The position numbers were made by a program, and so were the translations under genes. Shown here piece after piece: positions 25,955 through 34,554 of a stretch of 64,000 nt of DNA (positions are counted from its first letter, which is position 1; the number at the start of each line of letters is the position of its first letter). The DNA lies in assembly GCA_937911325.1 (NCBI GenBank), contig CALDSD010000091.1, forward strand, positions 1 to 64,000. Reading direction: 5' to 3'. A model generated the notes under the pieces. The model was given only the letters and a program-made list of their open reading frames with translations, did no database searches and had not been told where the DNA came from. This stretch comes from an uncultured Neomegalonema sp. (GTDB lineage: Bacteria > Pseudomonadota > Alphaproteobacteria > Rhodobacterales > Rhodobacteraceae).

Positions 25955-26668
25955 CTACAAGGGCTCGAAGTGGGATCCGCTCGCATCATGCCGAAAGAAC
26001 GGGGCGGGGCGGTCGTCTTCAGGCCAACCGGCGTCCGCCAGCGCTTGCAGTTCTGCGAGAACGACGCTGGTGATAAAGGGAAGGTCCAGACCTCGCGCTT
26101 CGTCCAGCGGCAGCCATGACAGATGCGAGAGCTCCGCATCCGCTTGCGAGAAATCGTCGAGATCCCCGAGAACGGTTTCGGCGTCGGCCAGGAAGAAACG
26201 CGCGTCGAAGCGTTTCGGCAGCGTCGGGGGGGTGATGGCGCGGAAGACAAACCGAAGGCGGTCGATCGCCGGCTCGCCGCCGGCTGAAAAGAAGCGTCGC
26301 CAGGTCTCGGCTTCCGGCGGGCCGTCAACCGCTTCCGCCGGATGGGCCAGGCGCAGACCGGTTTCCTCGAAGGTCTCTCGAATGGCGGCGAAGGCGAGGG
26401 GAGCCGCCAATTCGGGGCGATCGGTTTTCTTGCCGAGCCGGGTCCGGCAGGCGGGCGACAAAGCGCACGACGAGCGGACCTCAAAGTCCGACGGATCAAG
26501 CGCGCCGCCTGGAAAGACGAACTTGTTGGGCATAAAGCTCGCCGCGCCGCCTCTTTGCCCCATCAAGACCCTCGGCGCGCTCGCGTCCCGGCGCACAAGG
26601 ACGACGGTCGCTGCGTCGCGTGGCGTGGCTGGTGCCGCCGTTCTGTCCGGGCTGGCGTCCGCGCTCAT
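25955..26668 (-). CDS. NUDIX hydrolase, NUDT19-like
   Basis: The 237-residue protein has a Nudix fold with strand RVLMGQRGG, FPGGALDPSDFE, and the catalytic helix AAIRETFEETGLRL. The residues between the Gly of the Nudix box and the REtxEE helix include an insertion of about 40 residues, as in NUDT19-type acyl-CoA diphosphatases. Substrate is not known from sequence alone. The ATG overlaps the DUF983 stop (ATGA) and its stop abuts the MFS start. Confidence 0.88.
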   Translation of the reverse strand: MSADASPDRTAAPATPRDAATVVLVRRDASAPRVLMGQRGGAASFMPNKFVFPGGALDPSDFEVRSSCALSPACRTRLGKKTDRPELAAPLAFAAIRETFEETGLRLAHPAEAVDGPPEAETWRRFFSAGGEPAIDRLRFVFRAITPPTLPKRFDARFFLADAETVLGDLDDFSQADAELSHLSWLPLDEARGLDLPFITSVVLAELQALADAGWPEDDRPAPFFRHDASGSHFEPL

Positions 26669-27087
26669 GGAGCCGCCCAGGGTTTCTCGCCAGCACTCTC
26701 TTTCACGTCGCCGCTGTCAGCGAAGCCATGCATGCGTTTGGCCCATTGGAAGGCCAGAACCGCGCCTTTGATCCGTGGCAGAAGCAGAAAACTCATGACA
26801 AGCACCAGACTTGGCCAAAGCGCGTAGCTCACCCAAACGGGCGGCGACAGCTCAAGCTCCACAAACAGTATCAGCGGCGCGAGCACATGCCCTGTGACAA
26901 GGATCGTGAGCCATGGCGGCATGTCGTCGGACTGATGGCCGCTGAAATCCTGATCACAGGCGCTGCAGGCGTCGTGGAACGCGAGATACCGTTGGAACAC
27001 CGCGCCCTCGCCACAGCGTGGGCAGCGGCCTCGGAACCCGCGACGCAGGGCCGGGAGGAGCGGTCTATCGGGTGCTTCATGCGTCAT
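26665..27087 (-). CDS. DUF983 zinc-ribbon membrane protein
   Basis: The 140-residue protein has a zinc ribbon (GRCPRCGEG, then ACSACDQDF) followed by two hydrophobic helices (ILVTGHVLAPLILFVELEL and LWPSLVLVMSFLLLPRIKGA) and GAVLAFQWAKRMHG, the DUF983 signature. Function is unknown; in alphaproteobacteria it often precedes Nudix genes, as here. It is the first gene of its operon and is preceded by 14-bp tandem repeats. Confidence 0.9.
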   Translation of the reverse strand: MTHEAPDRPLLPALRRGFRGRCPRCGEGAVFQRYLAFHDACSACDQDFSGHQSDDMPPWLTILVTGHVLAPLILFVELELSPPVWVSYALWPSLVLVMSFLLLPRIKGAVLAFQWAKRMHGFADSGDVKESAGEKPWAAP

Positions 27088-27094
27088 CGAGGGG

Positions 27095-27164
27095 GCTCTT
27101 GCGAAAGTGCTCTTGCGAAAGTGCTTTTTGCGGGGTGCGCTTGGCGGGGTGCTCTTGGATGTCT
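27095..27164 (-). repeat. Five tandem 14-bp units upstream of DUF983
   Basis: Units start at 27095, 27109, 27123, 27137 and 27151. The first two are identical (GCTCTTGCGAAAGT), the rest diverge progressively but keep the GC-TT-G core. They lie within 80 bases of the DUF983 start, in its 5' region, in a 345-base intergenic stretch that otherwise shows only an AT-rich promoter-like segment (27358-27380) before the EF-hand gene. Confidence 0.8.
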
Positions 27165-27432
27165 CGGAGAGTCCGGTTTACGCCCGGCCGTCCGCAAGGC
27201 CCAGTGAAATCTACAATCCGCGCCTTGTGGCGGTGGGAGGCCGGATTGACGTGCTCACTTCAACGAGATGACGTGACGGCAGCCGAATTTTTTCGACGGA
27301 ACCAAGAAGCGTCTGCGTTCTATTCATGAATGCGACGGGATGAACGCCTGTCTGGGCCCAAAAAAATTTAACTGTATCAGTTCTCGTTGCGCAAATTCGA
27401 GGCGCTACGACGAAACGAAGGGAAAGAAGTAA

Positions 27433-27933
27433 ATGAAACGCACCCATATCGCTTTGGCTGTTCTTGTGTCTGCAGGGGTGGTTGCGGCCGGCGTCGCAGT
27501 TGGTAAATCAGGTCACCGCGGCGGTCCGGATCGTGGCGAGCGAATAGAGCGTCTATTCGACCGTTTTGACGCGAATGGCGACGATGCGATCACGCGCGAT
27601 GAGATCGCACAGGTCCGCGGTGAGCGCTTCACCGCGTCCGATGTGGATGGCGACGGCGCTCTCAGCCGCGAAGAGCTGATCGACGCCGCGCTCGAGCGCA
27701 TGCGCCAACGGGTTGAGAGGCGTGTGGATCGGCGTCTGGCCTGGGCCGACGCCGACGGCGACGGGAAACTCTCCGAGACAGAGCTCGGCAGCGGTCCAGG
27801 ACGCCGCTTTGCGCGGATGGATCGGGACGGCGACGGCGTTCTCACGCGCGAAGAAGCGCAAGAGGCGCGCTGGGGGCGCGGGGGTCACAAAGGCGGCCGC
27901 GGCTATGGTCCTCGCGGACCCGTCGGCGAGTAA
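27433..27933 (+). CDS. Exported EF-hand calcium-binding protein
   Basis: The 166-residue protein has a signal peptide (IALAVLVSAGVVAAGVAVG) and four EF-hand loops: DANGDDAITRDE (about residue 48), DVDGDGALSREE (73), DADGDGKLSETE (112) and DRDGDGVLTREE (133). Each keeps Asp at loop positions 1, 3 and 5 and Glu at 12. The tail is Gly/Arg-rich. It should bind calcium in the periplasm. Upstream AAGGGAAAG suits the ATG. It precedes the ECF sigma module by 309 bases and may belong to its regulon. Confidence 0.92.
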   Translation: MKRTHIALAVLVSAGVVAAGVAVGKSGHRGGPDRGERIERLFDRFDANGDDAITRDEIAQVRGERFTASDVDGDGALSREELIDAALERMRQRVERRVDRRLAWADADGDGKLSETELGSGPGRRFARMDRDGDGVLTREEAQEARWGRGGHKGGRGYGPRGPVGE

Positions 27934-28242
27934 CGTCGGATACGGTCGGGCGACTGAGATCTGTTGAGCTGTCCCATGTTCAGCTGTCCTATGGCCAGGG
28001 TCTCATCACCGACGCTCTCCACGTCAAAGGTGGATCAGTCGAGAGGCGTCGTCGTCGGCGGCGACGGCGCCTCGATCGATCCGCATGTCGCGGCTCGATC
28101 GGCTCGGTCGCAACCAGCGAGACAAGAGTTGGATTGTCACGAAACGTCCTTAAAGCTCGTCGAGAACACCCTATCCGAGCGCGTCGCACCGCGGGAAAGG
28201 CCCTTGGTCAGACGGCTCTGCAAACGCGGTGATGAACGGCGA
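27934..28242 (+). other. Intergenic region between EF-hand and ECF sigma genes
   Basis: No gene is supported here; the open frame that continues into the sigma gene lacks coding character. It contains a 12-base imperfect direct repeat (27967-27978 and 27982-27993) and an interrupted hairpin at about 28040-28070 with arms GAGGCG and CGCCTC. The sigma promoter is expected in the last 100 bases. Confidence 0.5.
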
Positions 28243-28833
28243 ATGAAAGCGAACGCTCCGGATCCCTCTGGTTTGGACGGCCCTCGAAGCGATGCCGCGC
28301 TGTTGGCTCGTTTCGCGTCCGGCGATCAGGAGGCGGCGCGCCAGCTGACTGAGCAGCATCTGCCGCGGGTTCTTGCGCTCGCCAACCGGATGCTCCGCGA
28401 CGTCGCTGAAGCTGAGGATGTCTCGCAGGAGGCCATGCTCCGCGTTTGGCGCGCCGCAGCGACTTGGGAGCCAAATGGGGCGCGGTTGTCGACCTGGCTT
28501 CATCGCGTGACGCTGAACCTTTGTTATGACCGACTTCGAAAGAAGCGGGGCGCGCCGCTCGACGAGGCGCCGGAGCCTGAGGATCCGGCCCCATCTGTGC
28601 AAACTCAACTCGAGTCGGCGGAGCGCAACACCGAGTTGCAAAAAGCGATGGCGGACCTGCCTGAGCGTCAGCGCGCGGCGATTGTCCTGCGGCACTTTGA
28701 AGAGCGCAGCAATCCCGAAATCGCCGATGCACTGGATGTGAGCGTCGAGGCCGTCGAAAGCTTGCTTGCGCGAGGTCGGCGGGCTCTGAAAGCGAAGCTC
28801 AAGGACCGAAAAGCGTTGCTGCTGCGCGACTAG
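28243..28833 (+). CDS. ECF RNA polymerase sigma factor
   Basis: The 196-residue protein has sigma region 2 (LANRMLRDVAEAEDVSQEAMLRVW, with TWLHRVTLNLCYDRLRKKR) and region 4 (LPERQRAAIVLRHFEERSNPEIADALDVSVEAVESLLARGRRAL). It is of the RpoE-like group. ATG 28243 is where sequence similarity begins; the ribosome binding site is weak. It lies upstream of a single-helix membrane protein and a CpxP/CnrX-like protein, which suggests an anti-sigma and a periplasmic sensor. Confidence 0.92.
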   Translation: MKANAPDPSGLDGPRSDAALLARFASGDQEAARQLTEQHLPRVLALANRMLRDVAEAEDVSQEAMLRVWRAAATWEPNGARLSTWLHRVTLNLCYDRLRKKRGAPLDEAPEPEDPAPSVQTQLESAERNTELQKAMADLPERQRAAIVLRHFEERSNPEIADALDVSVEAVESLLARGRRALKAKLKDRKALLLRD

Positions 28834-28998
28834 AGGCTGCGGCATTCCCCAGATTGAGGATTTGTTGGATTTAATAATGTCATTATCGAAGCGAGTGTGC
28901 GTCGGAGACTCAGTCCTGGCGCGTGTAACGAACAGAGGCGTGATCCAGCGCGCCGCAATGAACGCAAGCGCCTTGGCTGGCGCTGAAATGAGTGCGAG

Positions 28999-29532
28999 AT
29001 GACCGAGAGAACGGTTTTGACAGTCGAGGAGTTCGAAACGCTCGCCGATATTCACGGCGGCGATCTGTTGGCTTGGCCGGCGGACGTTCGGGGCGCGGCG
29101 GAACGGCTGCTCGCGGAGAGCGCGGACGCACAGCGGATCTTTGATGAGGCCGCGGCTCTGGATGGTCTGTTGTCGGATGATCCGGCCTTGGCGCCAAGCG
29201 CGTCCCTCACAGCGCGCGTTCTCGCAGACGCCGCGGCGAACAGCGCGCTGTCGACGCCCAAACCCGCCCAGAGACGCGTCGGTGGTTCACGCTTCAGCGA
29301 TTTGTGGCGCGATCTTTTTGGAGAGCTTGGCGCTGGAGCCGGAGCCGTCTTGGCCAGCGCCTGCGTCGTCGCGGTTGTCTCGGGGCTCGTCACGGGGGGA
29401 TCGACGCCAGGCGCATCGCGGGCGATCGATGGCGTCGAGTATGCTTTTCTGCAAGAAGCGTCTGACGCGGTCGATGCGACAGGCGAGGACGATCTTGAAG
29501 GACTGCTTTTTGATGACGACGCGTTTCTTTAG
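28999..29532 (+). CDS. Probable membrane anti-sigma factor
   Basis: The 177-residue protein is acidic at its N-terminus (VEEFETLADIHGGDLLAWPADVR), has one hydrophobic segment near residues 112-134 (AGAVLASACVVAVVSGLVTG), then a short acidic periplasmic tail. Its position directly after the ECF sigma gene and this topology suggest an anti-sigma factor, though no zinc (ZAS) motif is present. The family is common next to ECF genes in alphaproteobacteria but unnamed as far as I can tell. Confidence 0.7.
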   Translation: MTERTVLTVEEFETLADIHGGDLLAWPADVRGAAERLLAESADAQRIFDEAAALDGLLSDDPALAPSASLTARVLADAAANSALSTPKPAQRRVGGSRFSDLWRDLFGELGAGAGAVLASACVVAVVSGLVTGGSTPGASRAIDGVEYAFLQEASDAVDATGEDDLEGLLFDDDAFL

Positions 29533-29589
29533 GTCGGCGGCAAACCCGATCCTTCGGCGTCCGATCTGGCGATTTCGGAGGGCCTCGAA

Positions 29590-30063
29590 ATGAGTGCGCC
29601 GTTTTGGAAGAGCCCGCTGAAACTGATCCTGACGGCGTCGCTCGTCTTGAACCTGTTTTTGGCGTCAGTCTTTGTCGGCAAGCTCTTTCGCGGCGAGCCG
29701 CGTCAGTCAGCGGCGCGCGAGGTCCTGAAAGACGCGTCTCCGGATCTTCGTGAGGCCGTTCGCGAGATCCGAGATCTTCGCCGTCAGGCGTTCCGCGACA
29801 AGCAGCAGGAGATGCAGCAGGCCCGACAGCGCATTTACGAAGCGGTTAAGGCTGAACCCTTCGACGAGGAGGAGTTGCGCGCGGCCCAGGCTGCGCTGAT
29901 GGCCGAGTTCATCCGTGTTCGCAGGTTTGTCGCGGACAGCTCGGTTGAGCTCGCGGGTCGGTTAGGCCCCGAAGATCGTCAGAAACTCGCTGAGTTTCTT
30001 CAGGCGCGCGAGGAAGATCGGAAGCGTCGCCGAGAGAGACGCCGCAAATCACGCGAGTTTTGA
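29590..30063 (+). CDS. Periplasmic heavy-metal-sensor-like protein (CnrX/CpxP/Spy type)
   Basis: The 157-residue protein starts with a signal anchor (LILTASLVLNLFLASVFVGK) and is otherwise helical, with LREAVREIRDLRRQAFRDKQ, a paired helix DEEELRAAQAALMAEF, and a highly basic C-terminus. This is the pattern of the Metal_resist family (CnrX, ZraP-like) and of CpxP/Spy chaperones. With the sigma and anti-sigma genes it would form a CnrYXH-like circuit, with this protein as the sensing component. No Cys/His cluster for metal binding is evident, so a stress signal other than metal is possible. Confidence 0.78.
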   Translation: MSAPFWKSPLKLILTASLVLNLFLASVFVGKLFRGEPRQSAAREVLKDASPDLREAVREIRDLRRQAFRDKQQEMQQARQRIYEAVKAEPFDEEELRAAQAALMAEFIRVRRFVADSSVELAGRLGPEDRQKLAEFLQAREEDRKRRRERRRKSREF

Positions 30064-30122
30064 GGGAGCGGGCTTGACGCGGCTCATCGGCGATCGCGTC
30101 GCATCCGGACAGGAAGCCGTTT

Positions 30123-31508
30123 TCAGGCCACGTCCGCGTTGTCGCCCGAGACAGACACTCGGTCGCGGCCATTCCGCTTAGAGACGTAAAGCGCTTCGTC
30201 CGCGCGTTCGATCAGGCTGCGCGCCGTATCGCGGCGGGTCAGCACTTCAGCGACGCCAATGCTGACGGTTGCCGTGAGTTCAACGCCGTCCTGAGTCAGG
30301 AAGGGCTTCTCACCCACAGCCTTGCGAACGCGTTCAGCGGCCACGCGGGCGGCCTCGCCCGTCGTTTCAGGCATCACGACGACGAACTCTTCGCCGCCAT
30401 AACGGCCGACCAGATCGACGCCGCGCAGTTGCTCGGCGGCGCGTTTGGCGAAGTCGCGAAGGACGTCGTCGCCCGCAGAGTGGCCGTGTGTGTCGTTGAC
30501 GTTTTTGAACTTGTCGAGGTCGAGCATCATGACCGAAAGCGCCGCGCCACTGTCGGCGCAATGCGAGATCTGACGCTGGAGATGCTGCTCGACATAGCGC
30601 CGGTTGTAGACGCCGGTCAGCTCGTCGGTGACCGCCAGCCGCATGTTGTGGTAGACGCTTTCGCGCAGCTTGTCCGCGTAGTTTTTCCGCAGCAGTTGGG
30701 CGCGCACGCGCGCCGCGAACTCGTTTTCGTCGACCGGCCGCATGATGTAGTCGTTTGCGCCCAGATCGAGAGCTGAGGCGATGCTCTCGAAATCATCATG
30801 ATCGACCATGACGATAATGCCGCTCTGACGCGTCGAATTGCTGGAGCGCAGCTCGGAGCACAGGCGCAGACCGTCTTCATCGCCAATGGTGCGGGCGACG
30901 ACGAAGAGATCGGGCGCGATGGTTCGGGACGCCTCGATGGCGTCGGCGCCGCAGTCAAATGTCGCGCAATTGGCTTTGAGGCGTGACGAAATGGCCCGAG
31001 CCAGGCTTTGGGCGCGGCTCGCGCGTTCATCCACGATCGTGACGTGTCCGCTCGGTTCGATGCCGCTCGCAAGCGACGGCGCATCGGCGCCGAGATCTCG
31101 CAGCGTGTCGTCACGCATCTGAAGCTCGTCGATCATCATCTTAACGCGCACCAGACTACGAACGCGCGCAAACAGCGCCAAGTCGTTCGGCGGCTTTGTC
31201 AGGAAGTCGTCCGCGCCGGCTTCGAGGCCCCGAATGCGGTCCGAGGACTGGTCCAGAGCCGTGATCATGACCACAGGGATATGCGATGTTTCAGGGTTGG
31301 ATTTGAGCCGGCGACAGCACTCGAAGCCGTCCATTCCAGGCATCATGACGTCCAACAGAATGAGGTCTGGCTTCTCGATCTGTACTTTGTCGAGCGCTTC
31401 TTGCCCGTTCGCCGCTGTCACGACGGAGTAGTACGAGGCCGAAAGCTTGGCCTCGAGGATCTTCCGGTTCGCCGGCATGTCGTCAACAACGAGAACTCTC
31501 GCGGACAT
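30123..31508 (-). CDS. pleD: PleD-type diguanylate cyclase response regulator
   Basis: The 461-residue protein has two receiver domains followed by GGDEF. The first receiver has the phospho-acceptor in LILLDVMMPGMDGF; the second is degenerate. The cyclase has an active-site GGEEF with the product-inhibition I-site RGVD five residues before it. PleD in Caulobacter makes cyclic di-GMP at the cell pole during the swarmer-to-stalked transition. The gene follows divK, as in Caulobacter. Confidence 0.95.
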   Translation of the reverse strand: MSARVLVVDDMPANRKILEAKLSASYYSVVTAANGQEALDKVQIEKPDLILLDVMMPGMDGFECCRRLKSNPETSHIPVVMITALDQSSDRIRGLEAGADDFLTKPPNDLALFARVRSLVRVKMMIDELQMRDDTLRDLGADAPSLASGIEPSGHVTIVDERASRAQSLARAISSRLKANCATFDCGADAIEASRTIAPDLFVVARTIGDEDGLRLCSELRSSNSTRQSGIIVMVDHDDFESIASALDLGANDYIMRPVDENEFAARVRAQLLRKNYADKLRESVYHNMRLAVTDELTGVYNRRYVEQHLQRQISHCADSGAALSVMMLDLDKFKNVNDTHGHSAGDDVLRDFAKRAAEQLRGVDLVGRYGGEEFVVVMPETTGEAARVAAERVRKAVGEKPFLTQDGVELTATVSIGVAEVLTRRDTARSLIERADEALYVSKRNGRDRVSVSGDNADVA

Positions 31509-31594
31509 AGCTACTCAGCCTCGCTCCAACACCACGATTGCGCGGCCGTCACCAAACCCGCGCATCGCAAGCGCCACGTGATTTCGGCGCGCTT

Positions 31595-31993
31595 TCATTT
31601 CGGACCCGAGACCTGCTCGTGGCCCGAGTTTTCTACATATAGCTTCACTGTGTTAATAAAGTCCGGAACCGATATCGGTTTTGAGATATACGCCTCGCAT
31701 CCTGCGTCCCGGATCTTCTCTTCGTCGCCTTTCATTGCGAAGGCGGTGACCGCGATGATGGGAATGTGCCTGAGGTGCTCGTCCTCCTTCAGCCACTTGG
31801 TGACCTCGAGACCGGAGATCTCTGGAAGCTGAATGTCCATCAGGATCAGATCAGGCCGAGCCTCGCGAGCGACCTCCAAAGCGGACGCGCCGTCGCCGCG
31901 CTGCAGGATCGTATAGCCTTGCGCCGCGAGCAAGTCGCTGAAGAGCTTCATATTGAGCTCGTTGTCTTCGACGATGAGGACCGTCTTGCTCAT
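31595..31993 (-). CDS. divK: Single-domain cell-cycle response regulator DivK
   Basis: The 132-residue protein is a lone receiver domain with [13 protein letters not shown], phospho-acceptor [13 protein letters not shown] and the conserved Lys in [11 protein letters not shown]. In Caulobacter DivK is phosphorylated by DivJ and controls CtrA activity via DivL/CckA. The start at 31993 is the family N-terminus ([10 protein letters not shown]); the longer frame is not supported. Operon with pleD, 86 bases apart. Confidence 0.96.
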   Translation of the reverse strand: MSKTVLIVEDNELNMKLFSDLLAAQGYTILQRGDGASALEVAREARPDLILMDIQLPEISGLEVTKWLKEDEHLRHIPIIAVTAFAMKGDEEKIRDAGCEAYISKPISVPDFINTVKLYVENSGHEQVSGPK

Positions 31994-32166
31994 GAACGCA
32001 CTCGCTTGTCTCGGCGGGACGAAGGGAAACTGCTGTTTCGGCCGGCTGACCCGTTTCCACGCCTGGTTTTCATAGCAGGTAATAGACCGCGAAGAAATTA
32101 AAGACCGGTTTGCCGGAGCCGGCGACCAAGATGAAAACGCCTCTAAAGCGGAGCAAAGTACAGAAA

Positions 32167-32448
32167 ATGCTTTCGAATTCGACGGTGGTCGAGTGCGCGG
32201 CAAGCGCGCTCACATTCCTTGCAGGGCTGCCAGAGGACTTCCTACGGTTCCTCTCGGCGGCGGGGGCGGAGATCGAGGATGTCCGCACCCGGGCTGAAGA
32301 GCCCGAGTTTCTGGGCTTCGTGCTTGATTTCATATTGTCTGACGATGAATTGGCGCAGAACTTCTGCGAGACGGAAAACTGGACCGCCGAGCAATTGGCT
32401 CAGGCGCGCGCCGGCCTGCCGGGTGGAGACGCGCCGCACTGGGTCTGA
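32167..32448 (+). CDS. DUF3572 family protein
   Basis: The protein (about 93 residues) is helical with [17 protein letters not shown], the DUF3572 core, then [20 protein letters not shown]. Function is unknown. In Caulobacterales it lies next to divK, as it does here, in the opposite direction. The start could also be ATG 32131; the shorter is chosen by family length, and neither ribosome binding site is strong. Confidence 0.85.
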   Translation: MLSNSTVVECAASALTFLAGLPEDFLRFLSAAGAEIEDVRTRAEEPEFLGFVLDFILSDDELAQNFCETENWTAEQLAQARAGLPGGDAPHWV

Positions 32449-32460
32449 GCGCCACAGGCG

Positions 32461-32475
32461 TAAAGAAATCGTTAA
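32461..32475. promoter_or_regulatory. CtrA-like near-match motif upstream of dnaG
   Basis: TAAA, seven bases, TTAA, 43 bases before the dnaG start. One base differs from TTAA-N7-TTAA. A cell-cycle link to a primase promoter would be sensible but is not shown. Confidence 0.25.
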
Positions 32476-32517
32476 GCTGTCCTTGCGGGTGCAAGGTTTC
32501 GTCACGATACTCTCGCG

Positions 32518-34503
32518 ATGCGCTTCCCCACCGCTTTTCTCGACGAGCTTAAGAGCCGCCTGAGCCTGGCTGACGTCGCCGGCCGCAAGCTCAGCTGGGA
32601 TCGCAAAAAATCTCAGCCCGGCAAGGGGGAATATTGGGCGTGTTGCCCCTTCCACAATGAGAAGACGGCCAGTTTCCACATCAAGGATCGAGAGGGCTAC
32701 TACTATTGCTTCGGCTGTCACGCGAAGGGATCTCTCTTCGATTTTGTGATGGAGACGGAGAACCTCTCGTTTCCTGAAGCGGTGAAGTTCTGCGCCGATC
32801 TGGCGGGCGTTCAACCACCTCAGGCCGACCCGCGCGAGGCCGCTCGGGAAGAGCGCCGCAACGGCTTGGCGGAGGCGATGGAGGAGGCGCTCCGGTATTT
32901 CCGAACCCAGCTGGGCGGCGCCCGCGCGCAAGACGCGCTGCGGTACCTTGTCGAAGCTCGTGGGCTTGATCGCGCAGCGTTGGAGCGGTTCGAGATCGGG
33001 TTTGCGCCGCGATCGAACGATGGTCTCTATCAGCATCTGCTGTCGAAGGGGTTCGATCGGAAAACCGTTGTGGAGGCTGGGCTTGCGGGCGAGCCGGACG
33101 ACGGCCGAGCGCCATACGACTACTTCCGCGACCGGATTATGTTTCCGATCCGGGACCCGTCTGGCAGGTGCATCGCCTTTGGCGGCCGGGCGATGTCGCC
33201 GGACGCCAAAGCGAAATACATGAACTCTCCAAGCACGCCGCTCTTCAACAAGAGCCGTGTGCTCTACAACCACGGGCCCGCGCGCCGGGCGGCCAGCGCC
33301 GAGCAGCCGCTGATCGTCGCCGAAGGCTATATGGACGTCATCGCCCTTGTGGAGGCCGGATTCGAGGCCGCCGTCGCGCCCCTGGGCACGGCGCTTACGG
33401 AGGCGCATCTCGATCTGCTCTGGCGGATCTCGGGGGAGCCGCACATGGCGCTCGACGGCGACGCCGCGGGTCTGCGCGCGGCTTATTCGGCTGCGGATCT
33501 GGCGCTTCCCAAAGCGGGGCCCGGCCGCAGTCTGCGGTTCATCCTTTTGCCTGAAGGTCAGGACCCCGACGACATGTTGCGAGCGGAAGGCGGCGCTCCG
33601 ACGATGCGCAAGATGATCGAAGGGGCGGAGCCTTTGGTGGAGATGCTGTGGCGGCGCGCCTCGGCGGGACGGGCGCTCGACACCCCGGAGCAACGCGCTG
33701 CGTTTGAACGGGATCTGGGCGAGTTGAGTGGGAAGATCGCTGATCCAGTCACGCGCCGGCACTACGAAGAGGCGCTCAAGGACCGGAAATTCAAGTTGTT
33801 CCGCGAATTGCGGCAACCGGCGCAGAACCGGTCCAATTTCGCCGCGGGCGGCAAGGGGCGCGGACGGAACGCCTCAGATTGGCGGGCGCTCGCCGGTCCG
33901 ACCGATGGCGCGCGCCGTCGCGCCTCCTCAAGCGAGGACGCGACTTTCAGGGTCTTTGAGTCGTTTCTTGCGCTGGCGCTGTTGAATCACCCGCTGCTGT
34001 TAGAGAAACGGCATGCGGACGTGGACGCGTTGGGCCTGTTCTGTGACGACCTTGACACGGTTTTAAACGCATTACTATTTGCATCACCGGCAGTGAGCGT
34101 CGACGACATAGACGGGGCGCGCCGTTTTCTTGAAGAAAGTGTTGACGAGCATTGTGGCGCTGGGACCGTCGCGCGCCTAAGTGAAGCTCTGGATAGCATT
34201 ATGCGGCGCGATATCGCGCCCGGTGCAGATTTCGAGAGGGTCGAAAGCGCTTTTGACAGCATGCTTCGACGCCGGGATGCGGCGCTCGCGGAACTAGAGA
34301 CGAGCCGAGAGCTGGAGGAAGAGAGTCTGAGCGAGCCTGACGACAGCTTATTCGCCCGGCGCCGAGAACAGCTTCGGCGCAAGACGAAAGCGCTGGGGTC
34401 ACAAGAAGCTTTTGGCGGAGACAAGGCTCAGCCCGGTAAATCTCTTGAAGAGACGCTCGAGGTCTCGCATCGATTGACAAAGAGGGCTGGAAAGCCCTCG
34501 TAA
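32518..34503 (+). CDS. dnaG: DNA primase
   Basis: DnaG synthesises RNA primers at the replication fork. The 661-residue protein has the N-terminal zinc ribbon (CPFHNEKTASF with YYCFGCHAKG, three Cys and one His), the RNA polymerase core, and a TOPRIM domain with IVAEGYMDVIALVEAG and DGDAAG. The C-terminal part, which binds DnaB helicase, is helical and acidic at its end. The ATG at 32518 is the family start; the ribosome binding site is weak. It is followed directly by rpoD, with no rpsU. Confidence 0.97.
   Translation: MRFPTAFLDELKSRLSLADVAGRKLSWDRKKSQPGKGEYWACCPFHNEKTASFHIKDREGYYYCFGCHAKGSLFDFVMETENLSFPEAVKFCADLAGVQPPQADPREAAREERRNGLAEAMEEALRYFRTQLGGARAQDALRYLVEARGLDRAALERFEIGFAPRSNDGLYQHLLSKGFDRKTVVEAGLAGEPDDGRAPYDYFRDRIMFPIRDPSGRCIAFGGRAMSPDAKAKYMNSPSTPLFNKSRVLYNHGPARRAASAEQPLIVAEGYMDVIALVEAGFEAAVAPLGTALTEAHLDLLWRISGEPHMALDGDAAGLRAAYSAADLALPKAGPGRSLRFILLPEGQDPDDMLRAEGGAPTMRKMIEGAEPLVEMLWRRASAGRALDTPEQRAAFERDLGELSGKIADPVTRRHYEEALKDRKFKLFRELRQPAQNRSNFAAGGKGRGRNASDWRALAGPTDGARRRASSSEDATFRVFESFLALALLNHPLLLEKRHADVDALGLFCDDLDTVLNALLFASPAVSVDDIDGARRFLEESVDEHCGAGTVARLSEALDSIMRRDIAPGADFERVESAFDSMLRRRDAALAELETSRELEEESLSEPDDSLFARRREQLRRKTKALGSQEAFGGDKAQPGKSLEETLEVSHRLTKRAGKPS
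34482..34499 (+). promoter_or_regulatory. Hairpin at the dnaG-rpoD junction
   Basis: GAGGGCT (34482-34488) pairs with AGCCCTC (34493-34499) and ends two bases before the dnaG stop. It has no T tract, so it is more likely to be an RNA stability or processing site than a terminator, matching the known need for separate dnaG and rpoD control. Confidence 0.45.
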
Positions 34504-34554
34504 ACCAAAACGTCGTAAGTAATTGCTTACAGCGGTAACTTGAGAAGAGCGGCC

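Noticed and set aside
27095-27164. CRISPR-like array upstream of DUF983
   Set aside because: 14-bp units without spacers.
32242-33816. Long minus-strand frame of 524 codons
   Set aside because: It is the shadow of dnaG and DUF3572; composition is Arg/Leu/Gln-rich with no domain.
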